Positions 15,425 through 23,244 of a stretch of 23,269 nt of DNA are shown in pieces (the stretch's first letter is position 1; every line of letters starts with the position of its first letter). Origin of the DNA: a bacterium. GTDB taxonomy: Bacteria > JAMCPX01. The translations under genes were made by a program, and so were the position numbers. Below the pieces are notes generated by a model. The model saw only the letters and a list, made by a program, of their open reading frames with translations, ran no database searches and had not been told where the DNA came from. The stretch spans positions 1-23,269 of the forward strand of contig DAHXOM010000288.1 of assembly GCA_027364825.1 (NCBI GenBank), in the 5' to 3' direction.

Positions 15425-16539
15425 TCTATAATTCCATTCAGCGGCTCGGAAAGTGCTGCAAGCGAACAGAGATTCAGTAATTCCCTGTCCATGATTAAAC
15501 CGGTAAGATAATAATGGATCTGCTGTGATTTAATCTTGGTTTTCAGGTAAGAAATCAAGTTTTTGTCGTGCAGGGCAATGCTGTCTATATGAAGCGTTTC
15601 CTGTAAGGCGATCCTCAGGGGGTCGTTTTTATCCAGTGTTTTATTTATTTTGTTTATCTTTGTTCTTAAAGCATCATCGTAAAAGGCAGTGTGGACCTTG
15701 TTTACGATAAATCCGGCGAAGTTTATATCATAGTCCTTCATGATGCTGTAGAAGTATATCGCCTCTTCTATGGCGTCCTGTGTCGGTGCGGTGACCATAT
15801 AGAACTGTACCTTTTCCGAGGAGAGCAGTGCATGTACTTCCTTTGCCCTGGATTTAAAACCGGAGTACAGCTCATCAAACTCACTGAAAAAATTTGTAAG
15901 TTCTTCCACAATTTCGAGTCCGACATAGCTCTTTAATAATTTTACAATCTTCTGGGGAGCCCTGTTCAATATGTTCAATCCGAACATACTCACGCTTGTT
16001 GAAGGCCGGATAAGCCATTTCAGGACCCCGGAGCTGATCAACTGTGTAAGCCTGTTGGGTGCCGTTAGAAAATTTATGGCATGCCGTGCCGGAGGGGTAT
16101 CAACGACGATCAAATCATAATCGTACTCTTTTTTTATCTCGTACAATTTTTCCATTGCCATGTAGTCTTCTGAACCGGCGAGCTCACCGGACACGTATTG
16201 ATAATAGCTGTTGTTCAATATGGTGTCCGCTTTATGCGGTGAGGATGAGTACCTCTTTATGAGGTTGTTGAAGGTAGTCCTCGTCTCAAGGACCATCGCA
16301 TCAAGACTGCCGTTCATCCGTTGTTCACAGTTATCAAGGGCTTTCAGGGGCACCGGGGTAGGGGTGTTTTTAAGTTCCTTTATACCCATTGACTGGGCGA
16401 GCCGCTTTGCAGGGTCTATCGTCATAACAAGTGTCTTTTTCCCCTTGAGTGCTGCCGTCATACCTATGGCCGATGATATTGTTGTCTTGCCGACCCCGCC
16501 TGTTCCTACGCATACGATGACCTCGGGTTGATACTTCAC
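15421..16539 (-). CDS. ArsA/Get3-family ATPase lacking the signature lysine (Rv3680-like)
   Basis: This 372-residue ATPase has a P-loop GTGGVGKTT (12-20). Thr13 stands where ArsA and Get3 have the intersubunit signature lysine. The switch I motif IDPAKRLAQ (41-49) with Asp42 is intact, as is VDTPPARH (146-153, Asp147). RTTFNNLIKRYS, AGSEDYMAMEKLYEI and the DPAKRLAQ context strongly recall mycobacterial Rv3680, which has Ala at the lysine site. There is no Cys pair for metalloid binding, so arsenite export is unlikely. The start is GTG at 16539, overlapping the upstream partner stop (GTGA), and its own stop overlaps murJ. A hetero-oligomeric partner role with the 316-residue protein is inferred; the client is unknown. 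Confidence 0.9.
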   Translation of the reverse strand: MKYQPEVIVCVGTGGVGKTTISSAIGMTAALKGKKTLVMTIDPAKRLAQSMGIKELKNTPTPVPLKALDNCEQRMNGSLDAMVLETRTTFNNLIKRYSSSPHKADTILNNSYYQYVSGELAGSEDYMAMEKLYEIKKEYDYDLIVVDTPPARHAINFLTAPNRLTQLISSGVLKWLIRPSTSVSMFGLNILNRAPQKIVKLLKSYVGLEIVEELTNFFSEFDELYSGFKSRAKEVHALLSSEKVQFYMVTAPTQDAIEEAIYFYSIMKDYDINFAGFIVNKVHTAFYDDALRTKINKINKTLDKNDPLRIALQETLHIDSIALHDKNLISYLKTKIKSQQIHYYLTGLIMDRELLNLCSLAALSEPLNGIIE

Positions 16540-17486
16540 GGCGCCTCATTGGTGATAGATTTTAAATGTGCGGATAATGACTCTGCTATGGACAGTTCGT
16601 CCTCGTCGACCTCGATTAAGGGCAGCATCAATACGGGTAGATTCTTTACACGATCGTTAAGCTCTTTTACGGCCTTCTTTTCCATCTTTACGTAGGTTAA
16701 GAATTTCTCTATCACTTCTATGATACCGGTGCTTATGGTTTGATTGTCCAGAATTTTGTTCAGCCTTTGATCGTAGTACCGGGTATCGGTAATACCGATC
16801 TTACTTGAAACAGCTATATTTATGATGATTGTTTTGAGTGCCGGGTGAGTCATTGCTGAAAGTTCTTCCTTTGCTTCCAGTGCTTCTGTAATTGCCATTT
16901 CATCCGGGGTGCTTACGATTATAACGGAACATTTGTCCGACAGTATCAGTCTGTTTACCTTTTCCGCTTCTTTTTTGACCGGTCCTATCCTGAACATGTT
17001 CATAACGCTTTGCGGCGTTTTTACGAATGAAACAAACTTCCCGAGCTGGGGAGCGTCAACGATGATCGGATCGTACAGGTGGTTACCTTCGTCGTCCCGT
17101 TTTTTCTCTAAATCGTAAAGCTTGCCGACTGCGACGAGTTCCTTGAGTCCCGGGGCTGTACTGGAAAAATGACGGTAAAATTTTGTGTTCAAAACAAATT
17201 TTGAAATTACATCCAAAATCAACTGCCTTTTAATATATTCTGCAAGTGCGTCGGATGGGGATATGTTGATATAGGTAAGATTCTTCTGGATCTCGGTCTC
17301 TTTGTATGTTTCGGCCTTTAAGTTGAATATGTGCTCAAGTCTTTTATCCGGGAAGAATTCCACGAGCAAAGGTCTGTGGCCGGCTCTGCCGAAAGCTATA
17401 CCGAGTGATGCCGATAGTATGCTTTTACCTACACCGCCTTTCCCCGTAACGAAAATGATCCTATTGCTGGATAATTTTTCTAACAT
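16536..17486 (-). CDS. ArsA/Get3-family ATPase with signature lysine but no switch I DPA (Rv3679-like)
   Basis: This 316-residue partner has a P-loop GKGGVGKS (15-22) with signature Lys16. Where its neighbour has DPAKR, it has VEFFPDKRL (42-50), so the switch I aspartate of the DPA motif is not at its usual place. VDAPQLGK (143-150) is the second aspartate motif. TAPGLKELVAVGKLYDLE (110-127) closely recalls mycobacterial Rv3679. It has no transmembrane segment and should be cytosolic. The ribosome site is weak (GAGC near the ATG). It is the first of three overlapping genes with the 372-residue ATPase and murJ. Arsenic resistance is unlikely, as no arsB, arsD or arsR is present. Confidence 0.9.
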   Translation of the reverse strand: MLEKLSSNRIIFVTGKGGVGKSILSASLGIAFGRAGHRPLLVEFFPDKRLEHIFNLKAETYKETEIQKNLTYINISPSDALAEYIKRQLILDVISKFVLNTKFYRHFSSTAPGLKELVAVGKLYDLEKKRDDEGNHLYDPIIVDAPQLGKFVSFVKTPQSVMNMFRIGPVKKEAEKVNRLILSDKCSVIIVSTPDEMAITEALEAKEELSAMTHPALKTIIINIAVSSKIGITDTRYYDQRLNKILDNQTISTGIIEVIEKFLTYVKMEKKAVKELNDRVKNLPVLMLPLIEVDEDELSIAESLSAHLKSITNEAP

Positions 17487-17502
17487 AAGCTCATATAGTT
17501 AA

Positions 17503-17523
17503 ACGATCAATTACATGGATCGT
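17503..17523 (-). promoter_or_regulatory. Inverted repeat upstream of the ATPase operon
   Basis: ACGATC (17503-17508) and GATCGT (17518-17523) are perfect six-base inverted arms separated by nine bases. They lie 17-37 bases upstream of the first ATPase start. An operator is possible; no clear -35/-10 pair was found around it. Confidence 0.25.
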
Positions 17524-17630
17524 GCAATAAAATCAAACGATTGTACCGATTGGCACAAACCGAGGAGGAAAATCTTCCTTTTACGAAGGTTTGAGCTTCG
17601 CCAGGTGAAACTGACTGCGGAGAACAAACC

Positions 17631-17656
17631 AACTTCCCTATTGCATTTTTGGGTTA
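17631..17656 (-). repeat. 26-bp motif at the feoB stop codon (copy 2)
   Basis: On the minus strand this begins with the feoB TAA stop and continues CCCAAAAATGCAATAGG then GAAGTT. It differs from the murJ copy at three positions. A five-base stem, CGAAG-loop-CTTCG, lies further downstream (about 17584-17600), but T tails are absent. Confidence 0.6.
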
Positions 17657-19708
17657 AAAAAGATGAGCCGTTTTGTAGATTACGAAGCTTATCAAAAACG
17701 CAACAAACAACGGATAAATAATGCCTATGGCGAGGAGCTTATTGTCGTTCAATTCCTTTTTCATGGTAACCACGGTCGCAAGACACGGTATGTACAGTGT
17801 CTGAAAAATGATAAACACATATGCAACAAGAGGACTGATCGACTGTTTGAGTGCGATCCCGAGGGTCTTTTCATTCGTTGCATTGTAGAGCACACTGAGT
17901 GTCGCAATGGATGTTTCTTTTGCGGTAAAGCCCGTTATCAGCGCAACAAGGATTCTCCAGTCAAAACCCAGGACCCTGCCTGCAGGTGCTATAAATTTTC
18001 CTATCATACCGAGTACGCTCTGGTCTATGGTCCCGCCGGGATAGTGGGACAAAAACCATATAATAATGGTGAAGGAGATAATATAGGTGCCGGCCCTCTT
18101 AAAGAAGCTCACCGTTTTATTCCATGCGTACATACCGACAGTTCTTGCATTCGGCTTCCGGTAGAGAGGGAGCTCTATAATAAGCGGGGATCTCTCTCCT
18201 TTGAGCACGGTCTTCCTCAGGAGCAGGCCTGTTACAACGACAACGGCAAAGCTTATACCTATGACGGATATCATGACCAGCGCAGCGTGGTCCGGGAAAA
18301 ACACGCTGACAAAAAGGCTGGTGACGACAAACCTTGCCGAGCAGGGGATAAAGGGGTTTATCAGTACGGATAATTTTCTGTCGGTCTCGTTGTCCATTAC
18401 CCTTGAACACATGACCCCCGGCACATTGCATCCGTAACCCACCAGCAGGCAGATAAAACTTTTTCCATGAAGCCCCAGGACATGCATTACCCTGTCCATG
18501 ATAAAGGTCGATCGCGCGAGTAAACCTGTATCTTCAAGGATACCGAGAAAAATGAAAAAGATGAAGATAAGGGGGAAAAAGGATACAACCGTACCGACAC
18601 CGCCCATTACACCGTTTATGAGCAATCCTTTCAGCCATGCAGGCGAGTTCCCGAGTAATCTTGCGGAAATACCGTCGAGCATACTAAACGACTGACTCAG
18701 CAGCGACATTAAGGGAGTACTTAAACCGAAGGTTGCCCAGAATATAAATCCAAGGATAAGGACAATAAAGGTAAGCCCGAGGAATTGATTCGTAAGAAGG
18801 TGATCCAGTTTATCCGTAAAGGTTATAATGTTTAACTTGAAAGGTGTTACCGCACCCGATGTGATCGAGTGTATCCAGTCATAACGGGCGTCCGCCACCT
18901 CCACGATCAATTTCTCTGCACGGTTTTGAACATCCTGTATAAACTGATAGTCCTCTGTGCTGATGATAGACTTGAGTATTTCCACAACATGTTCGTCACC
19001 CTCGAGTATTTTAATGGAAACCCACCTCGTATTGCTGAACGGGACTGCATAGGTGTTTAATTTGCCGCTGATGACGCGTATAAGGTCCTCGATAGTTTTT
19101 GAGTAATGAAGCGGTGCGGGTTTAAATGTCCTTTTGTTCTCCGAAAGCTCGCTTATAGCAGAAAGCAGTTCTTTGATGCCCCTGTTTTTTACGGCAATAA
19201 TGGGTATAATCGGTATGCCTGTCAACGCCTCAAGCCTTTCGACATCGATCTCGACACCTTTTGATGTGGCTAGATCGAGCATGTTAAGAGCTATGATAAC
19301 CCTTGCCCCTGTTTCGAGGATCTGTGTAAGCAGATATAAATTCCTGTCAAGATTGGATGCGTCTATTATGGAAACCACAACGTCCGGCTTTTGTTCAACA
19401 ATGTAGGTTGCTGCGATGGTTTCTTCTATAGAACCCGAGGACAGGCTGTAGGTGCCCGGGAGGTCCACTATCTTATAGGTTTTACCGTTATATTCGGTGT
19501 AGCCTTCTTTTTTCTCTACTGTTTTGCCGGGCCAGTTTCCGACGTGCTGGTTCAGCCCGGTCAGAATGTTAAATATCGTACTTTTACCCACATTGGGGTT
19601 GCCTGCGAGCGCTACGGTAATACTTCCCTTATTACCGGGTACAGACCCGCCCCCTCCTGAATCATGACAGGGCTCCATAACCATGCTCTTGAAGTGTTTG
19701 TTTTTCAC
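17654..19708 (-). CDS. feoB: Ferrous iron transporter FeoB
   Basis: This G-protein-coupled inner-membrane Fe(II) importer has 684 residues from the chosen start. The GTPase domain has G1 GNPNVGKST (36-44), the G2/switch segment GNWPGKTVEKKEG, G3 DLPG (82-85) and G4 NMLD (142-145). Gate-type membrane segments with GYGCNVPGVM and a second Gate block with GFTAKETSIATL follow. I chose GTG at 19708 because AAGGAG sits nine bases upstream. The ATG at 19741 would fall before the operator and likely before the transcription start. A Fur-like box overlaps the promoter. No feoA is adjacent; it may lie elsewhere. Confidence 0.94.
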   Translation of the reverse strand: MKNKHFKSMVMEPCHDSGGGGSVPGNKGSITVALAGNPNVGKSTIFNILTGLNQHVGNWPGKTVEKKEGYTEYNGKTYKIVDLPGTYSLSSGSIEETIAATYIVEQKPDVVVSIIDASNLDRNLYLLTQILETGARVIIALNMLDLATSKGVEIDVERLEALTGIPIIPIIAVKNRGIKELLSAISELSENKRTFKPAPLHYSKTIEDLIRVISGKLNTYAVPFSNTRWVSIKILEGDEHVVEILKSIISTEDYQFIQDVQNRAEKLIVEVADARYDWIHSITSGAVTPFKLNIITFTDKLDHLLTNQFLGLTFIVLILGFIFWATFGLSTPLMSLLSQSFSMLDGISARLLGNSPAWLKGLLINGVMGGVGTVVSFFPLIFIFFIFLGILEDTGLLARSTFIMDRVMHVLGLHGKSFICLLVGYGCNVPGVMCSRVMDNETDRKLSVLINPFIPCSARFVVTSLFVSVFFPDHAALVMISVIGISFAVVVVTGLLLRKTVLKGERSPLIIELPLYRKPNARTVGMYAWNKTVSFFKRAGTYIISFTIIIWFLSHYPGGTIDQSVLGMIGKFIAPAGRVLGFDWRILVALITGFTAKETSIATLSVLYNATNEKTLGIALKQSISPLVAYVFIIFQTLYIPCLATVVTMKKELNDNKLLAIGIIYPLFVAFLISFVIYKTAHLF

Positions 19709-19725
19709 GAACGATTTCTCCTTAT

Positions 19726-19760
19726 TGAAAGTAATTATCATTAATAAAAAAACAAGTCAA
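19726..19760 (-). promoter_or_regulatory. feoB promoter with Fur-like operator
   Basis: On the minus strand TGATAATTACTTTCA (19726-19740) matches 13 of 15 positions of the 7-1-7 Fur consensus, with the left half perfect. It contains the likely -10 GATAAT (19734-19739), with TTGACT (19755-19760) 15 bases upstream. Occupancy by Fe-Fur would block the promoter, the standard mode for feoB. Confidence 0.6.
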
Positions 19761-19808
19761 CAAAAAAAATTCAACGGATCGCCCCTTATCATGCTCCAGA
19801 GCGAAAGA

Positions 19809-20261
19809 ATGCATATATTAATCAATATGAATCGAAGTATAAAAAAAATTAACTACACCCTTGAACCGCATACGGCTGATATCTGTATTAAGCTGGGAGG
19901 GACGACCCTGAAAAAGTTGTTTGATAATGCTGCAAAAGCAGTTACCGATCAAATGGTAAGTGCCGGTAAAAAGGGACAAAAGATAATGAACGACATAGCT
20001 ATTATAGCACCGGATAAAGACCTTCTTTTTATTTACTGGCTGCAGGAAGTACTTTATCAATTTTACGTACATGGGTTGATGTATGCCGGCAGTAAGATCA
20101 AGAGCTTGAGTAATACAACGATTAAGGCGGAGGTTGCCTTTATCAGGTTTGACCCGAAAGAGCATGATGCCAAAAGAGAAATTAAAGCGGTCACGTATCA
20201 CGATGTGCACATAGAAAAAAAGGGCGGTATCTATAGCGTCCGGTTTGTTGTTGATATATGA
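19809..20261 (+). CDS. Archease, RtcB activator
   Basis: This protein of about 150 residues is archease, which helps RtcB RNA ligase reach its guanylylated state and turn over. Hallmarks are EPHTADICIKL (19-29, with the metal-site Asp in HTAD), LFDNAAKAVTDQM, the internal KAVTYHDVHI with a conserved lysine, and the C-terminal RFVVDI, whose Asp completes the metal site. I chose the ATG at 19809, which has a weak AGAGCGAAAG upstream. An ATG at 19827 would remove six residues, and the frame is open back to 19683 without support. It is divergent from feoB and lies 76 bases ahead of rtcB on the same strand. Confidence 0.88.
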   Translation: MHILINMNRSIKKINYTLEPHTADICIKLGGTTLKKLFDNAAKAVTDQMVSAGKKGQKIMNDIAIIAPDKDLLFIYWLQEVLYQFYVHGLMYAGSKIKSLSNTTIKAEVAFIRFDPKEHDAKREIKAVTYHDVHIEKKGGIYSVRFVVDI

Positions 20262-20337
20262 GTCCTTACCAATCTCGTTGTTTCGAAGAGGGTTTGTTCT
20301 TGGATGAGAGATCTTAAAATCGGAGGCAGGGATAAAT

Positions 20338-21816
20338 ATGGCGGAAATCAGGCTGAAACAAATTGGTGCATACAAATGGCAGATGCAGCAGGAGGCGGAC
20401 ATGAATGTTCCCGGCATTGTGTATGCCGATGAAAGGATGATCTCTTCCCTGATGCACGACGAGTCCCTCAAACAGGTCCGTAATGTCGCAATGCTGCCGG
20501 GCATTATCAATGCATCCATTGCAATGCCCGATATACACGCGGGTTACGGTTTCCCCATCGGCGGAGTCGCTGCCTTTGACAGTTCGGACGGCATCATTTC
20601 TCCGGGCGGTGTCGGTTATGATATCAACTGCGGTGTAAGGCTGTTGCGAACGGATATACCGAAAGATTCAATACTCAAAACTCAAGATTCAAAAACGGAT
20701 ATTCAAGATTCCATTCTGGGGAGGCTTGTGGACCGCTTGTTTGATAATATTCCATCAGGGGTGGGTTCTCGCAGGGAAGACATACAATTTTCAAAAGCGG
20801 ATCTTGACAGGATAGCGTTAAACGGGGTTCAAGAAATTATTTCAAAAGGGTTCGGCCTTCCCGAAGATATACAGCGCATCGAGGCGAACGGGACAATATC
20901 CGGGGCAAACCCCGAAAATGTCAGCCAGCGGGCAAGGGAACGCGGACATGATCAGCTTGGCACGCTTGGTTCCGGGAACCATTTTGTAGAGGTCGGATTT
21001 GTAGAAGAGGTTTACGATCAAAAGGTGGCAGATATCTTTGGTCTGATCAAAAATAATATAACAGTGCTTATCCACACAGGCTCACGAGGTTTTGGCTATC
21101 AGATATGCGACGATAACTTAAGGACACTGCAAAGCTCTGCGTATAAACAACATATTGTATTACCGGACCGGCAGCTTGTCTGGGCATATTTTAATTCAAA
21201 GGAAGGCCGGCAGTACTTCGGTGCAATGAATGCAGCGGCAAATTTTGCGTTTGCAAACAGGCAGTTAATAACCCATTGGGTGAGAGAATCTTTTGAACAG
21301 GTAACCGGCGAAACGGCGGATAAGCTCGGTATGCGAATTGTTTATGATGTTGCGCACAATATCGCCAAGGAAGAAACGTATACAATAAACGGGAAACAAA
21401 AAAAGCTTATGGTCCATAGGAAGGGCGCAACCCGCGCCTTCCCGGCAGGACACCCGGAAATACCGGAGGCTTACAGGTCTACGGGCCAGCCGGTGCTGAT
21501 ACCCGGGGACATGGGAAGATATTCTTATGTCCTTGTGGGAACGGAACAAACCCTGAGCGAAACATTCGGTACCGTATGTCATGGGGCAGGAAGGCTTATG
21601 AGCAGGGGACAGGCCGTACGCTCGTCAAAAGGCAGGCAGGTAATAAAGGAACTCAAGGAAAAGGGTATTATCGTTAAGGGTGCAACCAGGGCCACGATCA
21701 ATGAGGAGATATCTGAGGCTTATAAGGATGTGGCGAATGTGGTCGATATCGTGGAAGGTGCAGGGCTCGCAAGGAAGGTTGCAAAACTACGTCCCCTGGG
21801 CGTGATAAAAGGTTAA
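20338..21816 (+). CDS. rtcB: RNA-splicing ligase RtcB
   Basis: This 492-residue GTP- and Mn-dependent ligase joins RNA 2',3'-cyclic phosphate or 3'-phosphate ends to 5'-OH ends in tRNA splicing or RNA repair. The metal ligands and nucleophile are visible: Asp95 and Cys98 in YDINCGVR, His215 in GSGNHF, His246 in HTGSRG, His340 in DVAHN, and the guanylylated His415 in CHGAGR. It is of the longer archaeal-like form. GGAGG precedes the ATG. An insert at residues 110-130 consists of three seven-residue repeats (DSILKTQ, DSKTDIQ, DSILGRL) and arises from a 21-bp tandem DNA repeat. It lies between GVRLLRT and VDRLFDNIPSGVGS, outside the catalytic residues. Confidence 0.96.
   Translation: MAEIRLKQIGAYKWQMQQEADMNVPGIVYADERMISSLMHDESLKQVRNVAMLPGIINASIAMPDIHAGYGFPIGGVAAFDSSDGIISPGGVGYDINCGVRLLRTDIPKDSILKTQDSKTDIQDSILGRLVDRLFDNIPSGVGSRREDIQFSKADLDRIALNGVQEIISKGFGLPEDIQRIEANGTISGANPENVSQRARERGHDQLGTLGSGNHFVEVGFVEEVYDQKVADIFGLIKNNITVLIHTGSRGFGYQICDDNLRTLQSSAYKQHIVLPDRQLVWAYFNSKEGRQYFGAMNAAANFAFANRQLITHWVRESFEQVTGETADKLGMRIVYDVAHNIAKEETYTINGKQKKLMVHRKGATRAFPAGHPEIPEAYRSTGQPVLIPGDMGRYSYVLVGTEQTLSETFGTVCHGAGRLMSRGQAVRSSKGRQVIKELKEKGIIVKGATRATINEEISEAYKDVANVVDIVEGAGLARKVAKLRPLGVIKG
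20663..20725 (+). repeat. 21-bp in-frame tandem repeat inside rtcB
   Basis: AAGATTC recurs at 20663, 20684 and 20705, exactly 21 bases apart, so three seven-codon units are present with decaying similarity. Each unit keeps the reading frame and encodes a DS-initiated heptapeptide. Confidence 0.6.
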
Positions 21817-21823
21817 GGGAAAT

Positions 21824-21852
21824 AAAAAAGGAGCGGTTTGAAGCCGCTCCTT
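21824..21852 (-). terminator. Intrinsic terminator of the citrate synthase gene
   Basis: AAGGAGCGG (21828-21836) pairs with CCGCTCCTT (21844-21852) around a seven-base loop. On the minus strand a run of six T residues follows, so it ends the citrate synthase transcript. On the plus strand there is no T tail and it would end rtcB only weakly. Confidence 0.85.
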
Positions 21853-21876
21853 CAAGTGAACATTGTTTCGATTGTG

Positions 21877-23184
21877 TTATTTGCCTGCTGCTACCGCGTC
21901 TTTGAGCATCTGAACGGTCACAGACTTCGGCCTTTCAAGCGGTGCACCTACTGCCCTGTCCCATACGATCTGGGCTGTGATACCCATTGCCCTGGAAACA
22001 CCGAAAAGCACGGTATAGAAGTCTTCTTCTGTTACTCCGTAATGCTGCTGTAAAGCACCCGAGTGCGCATCTACGTTTGGCCATGGGTTCTTTGCCTTAC
22101 CGGCTTTTAATAATACGTTCGGAACGACTTCAAACACATTGCTCACGGTCTTAAAGATAGGATCTTCAGGCAGGTATTTCAGTGCAAACTCGCGCTGAGC
22201 CGTGTATCTCGGATCTGTTTTTCTCAATACCGCATGACCGTATCCCGGGATAACCTTGCCGCTGCTGAGTGTGTCGTTTGCAAATTTCTCTATCTGCTCT
22301 TTTGTAGGCACTCCATTGTAAACCTTCATAAGATCTACTATCCATTTCAGACATTCCTGATTTGCAAGACCGTGCAGCGGACCTGCGAGTCCGTCCATTG
22401 CCCCCGATATCGAGTAATAAGCATCCGAAAGAGCTGTTGCAATCAAGTGACCTGTATGTGCACTGACATTGCCGCTCTCATGATCGCTGTGCAGTATCAG
22501 ATATAACCTCATGAGGTTTTTGTACTCCGGGTTATCAACCCCCATCATGTGGGCAAAGTTCGCACCCCAGTCAAGGGAAGGATCCGCTTTTATAAAGGTA
22601 TCATCCTTGTACGTATGTCTATAGATGTAAGCAGCTATTGCAGGCAGCTTTGCCAGCAGATTCATCGAGTCCTCGAGCATGGGTTCCCAGTACTCTGTTT
22701 TTTTCATACCCTTACTGTATCTTTTTGCAAAGAGGGATTCTCTTTGCAGGACGAGTATCGCGGTTGAAAACTGGGTCATCGGGTGCGTATCGACGGGCAT
22801 TGCCCTGATAACGTCAAAAACATACTGCGGCACGGTTGCCCTTGCTTTAAATTCATTCTCTATGTCCTGGACATCTTCCTTTGTCGGTAATTCGCCGGTC
22901 AACAGCAGATACCACAAACCTGTAGGATAGGCTTCGCTGTTGGGATCCGGCTTCGGGAGTTTTTCACGTACTTCGGGTATAGTATAATTGCGGAAACGGA
23001 TACCTTCCTGCGGGTCAAGATAGGATGTTTCACAGACCATCGATTTAATATCCCTCATGCCGCCGGTGACCTGATCTATAATTACCTCATCAAACTTTAC
23101 CTTTCCATGCTCTTTTGTCAGCTTGGTAACGTCTTCCCGCCATGATGGAATCAACTTCGATAGTTTATCCTTGAGTTTGCTCAT
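21877..23184 (-). CDS. gltA: Citrate synthase, mitochondrial (type I) form
   Basis: This 435-residue enzyme condenses acetyl-CoA and oxaloacetate. The catalytic triad is His271 in GPLHGLANQE, His317 in PGYGHAVLRKTD and Asp372 in NVDAHSG, equivalent to His274, His320 and Asp375 of the pig enzyme. LHSDHESGNVSAHTGHL (231-247) and the extended N-terminal helices mark the eukaryote-like type I homodimer, as in Geobacter, rather than the hexameric NADH-regulated enterobacterial form. AAAGGAG lies about eight bases before the ATG. It is monocistronic with its own promoter, operator-like palindrome and terminator. The chromosomal neighbours on the right are outside the window. Confidence 0.96.
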   Translation of the reverse strand: MSKLKDKLSKLIPSWREDVTKLTKEHGKVKFDEVIIDQVTGGMRDIKSMVCETSYLDPQEGIRFRNYTIPEVREKLPKPDPNSEAYPTGLWYLLLTGELPTKEDVQDIENEFKARATVPQYVFDVIRAMPVDTHPMTQFSTAILVLQRESLFAKRYSKGMKKTEYWEPMLEDSMNLLAKLPAIAAYIYRHTYKDDTFIKADPSLDWGANFAHMMGVDNPEYKNLMRLYLILHSDHESGNVSAHTGHLIATALSDAYYSISGAMDGLAGPLHGLANQECLKWIVDLMKVYNGVPTKEQIEKFANDTLSSGKVIPGYGHAVLRKTDPRYTAQREFALKYLPEDPIFKTVSNVFEVVPNVLLKAGKAKNPWPNVDAHSGALQQHYGVTEEDFYTVLFGVSRAMGITAQIVWDRAVGAPLERPKSVTVQMLKDAVAAGK

Positions 23185-23206
23185 ATGTTTTCTCCTTTCA
23201 GTTTTT

Positions 23207-23244
23207 TATTGTATACAATATACATCCGTTTATTCCTCTGTCAA
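23207..23244 (-). promoter_or_regulatory. gltA promoter overlapped by a perfect 14-bp palindrome
   Basis: On the minus strand TTGACA (23239-23244) and TATATT (23217-23222) are 16 bases apart. The perfect palindrome TATTGTATACAATA (23207-23220) covers part of the -10 and the expected start site. Its core TTGTATACAA resembles operators of GntR-type repressors, though the regulator is not in the window. Confidence 0.6.

Noticed and set aside
15421..17486. Arsenic resistance operon
   Set aside because: Neither ATPase shows ArsA metalloid-binding cysteines, and no arsB, arsD, arsC or arsR is present.
17663..18373. Plus-strand open frame of 236 codons opposite feoB
   Set aside because: It is antisense to conserved membrane segments of FeoB and its translation has no recognisable family.
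19709..19741. feoB starting at the ATG at 19741
   Set aside because: That ATG lies upstream of the Fur-like box and -10, while GTG at 19708 has AAGGAG at good distance.
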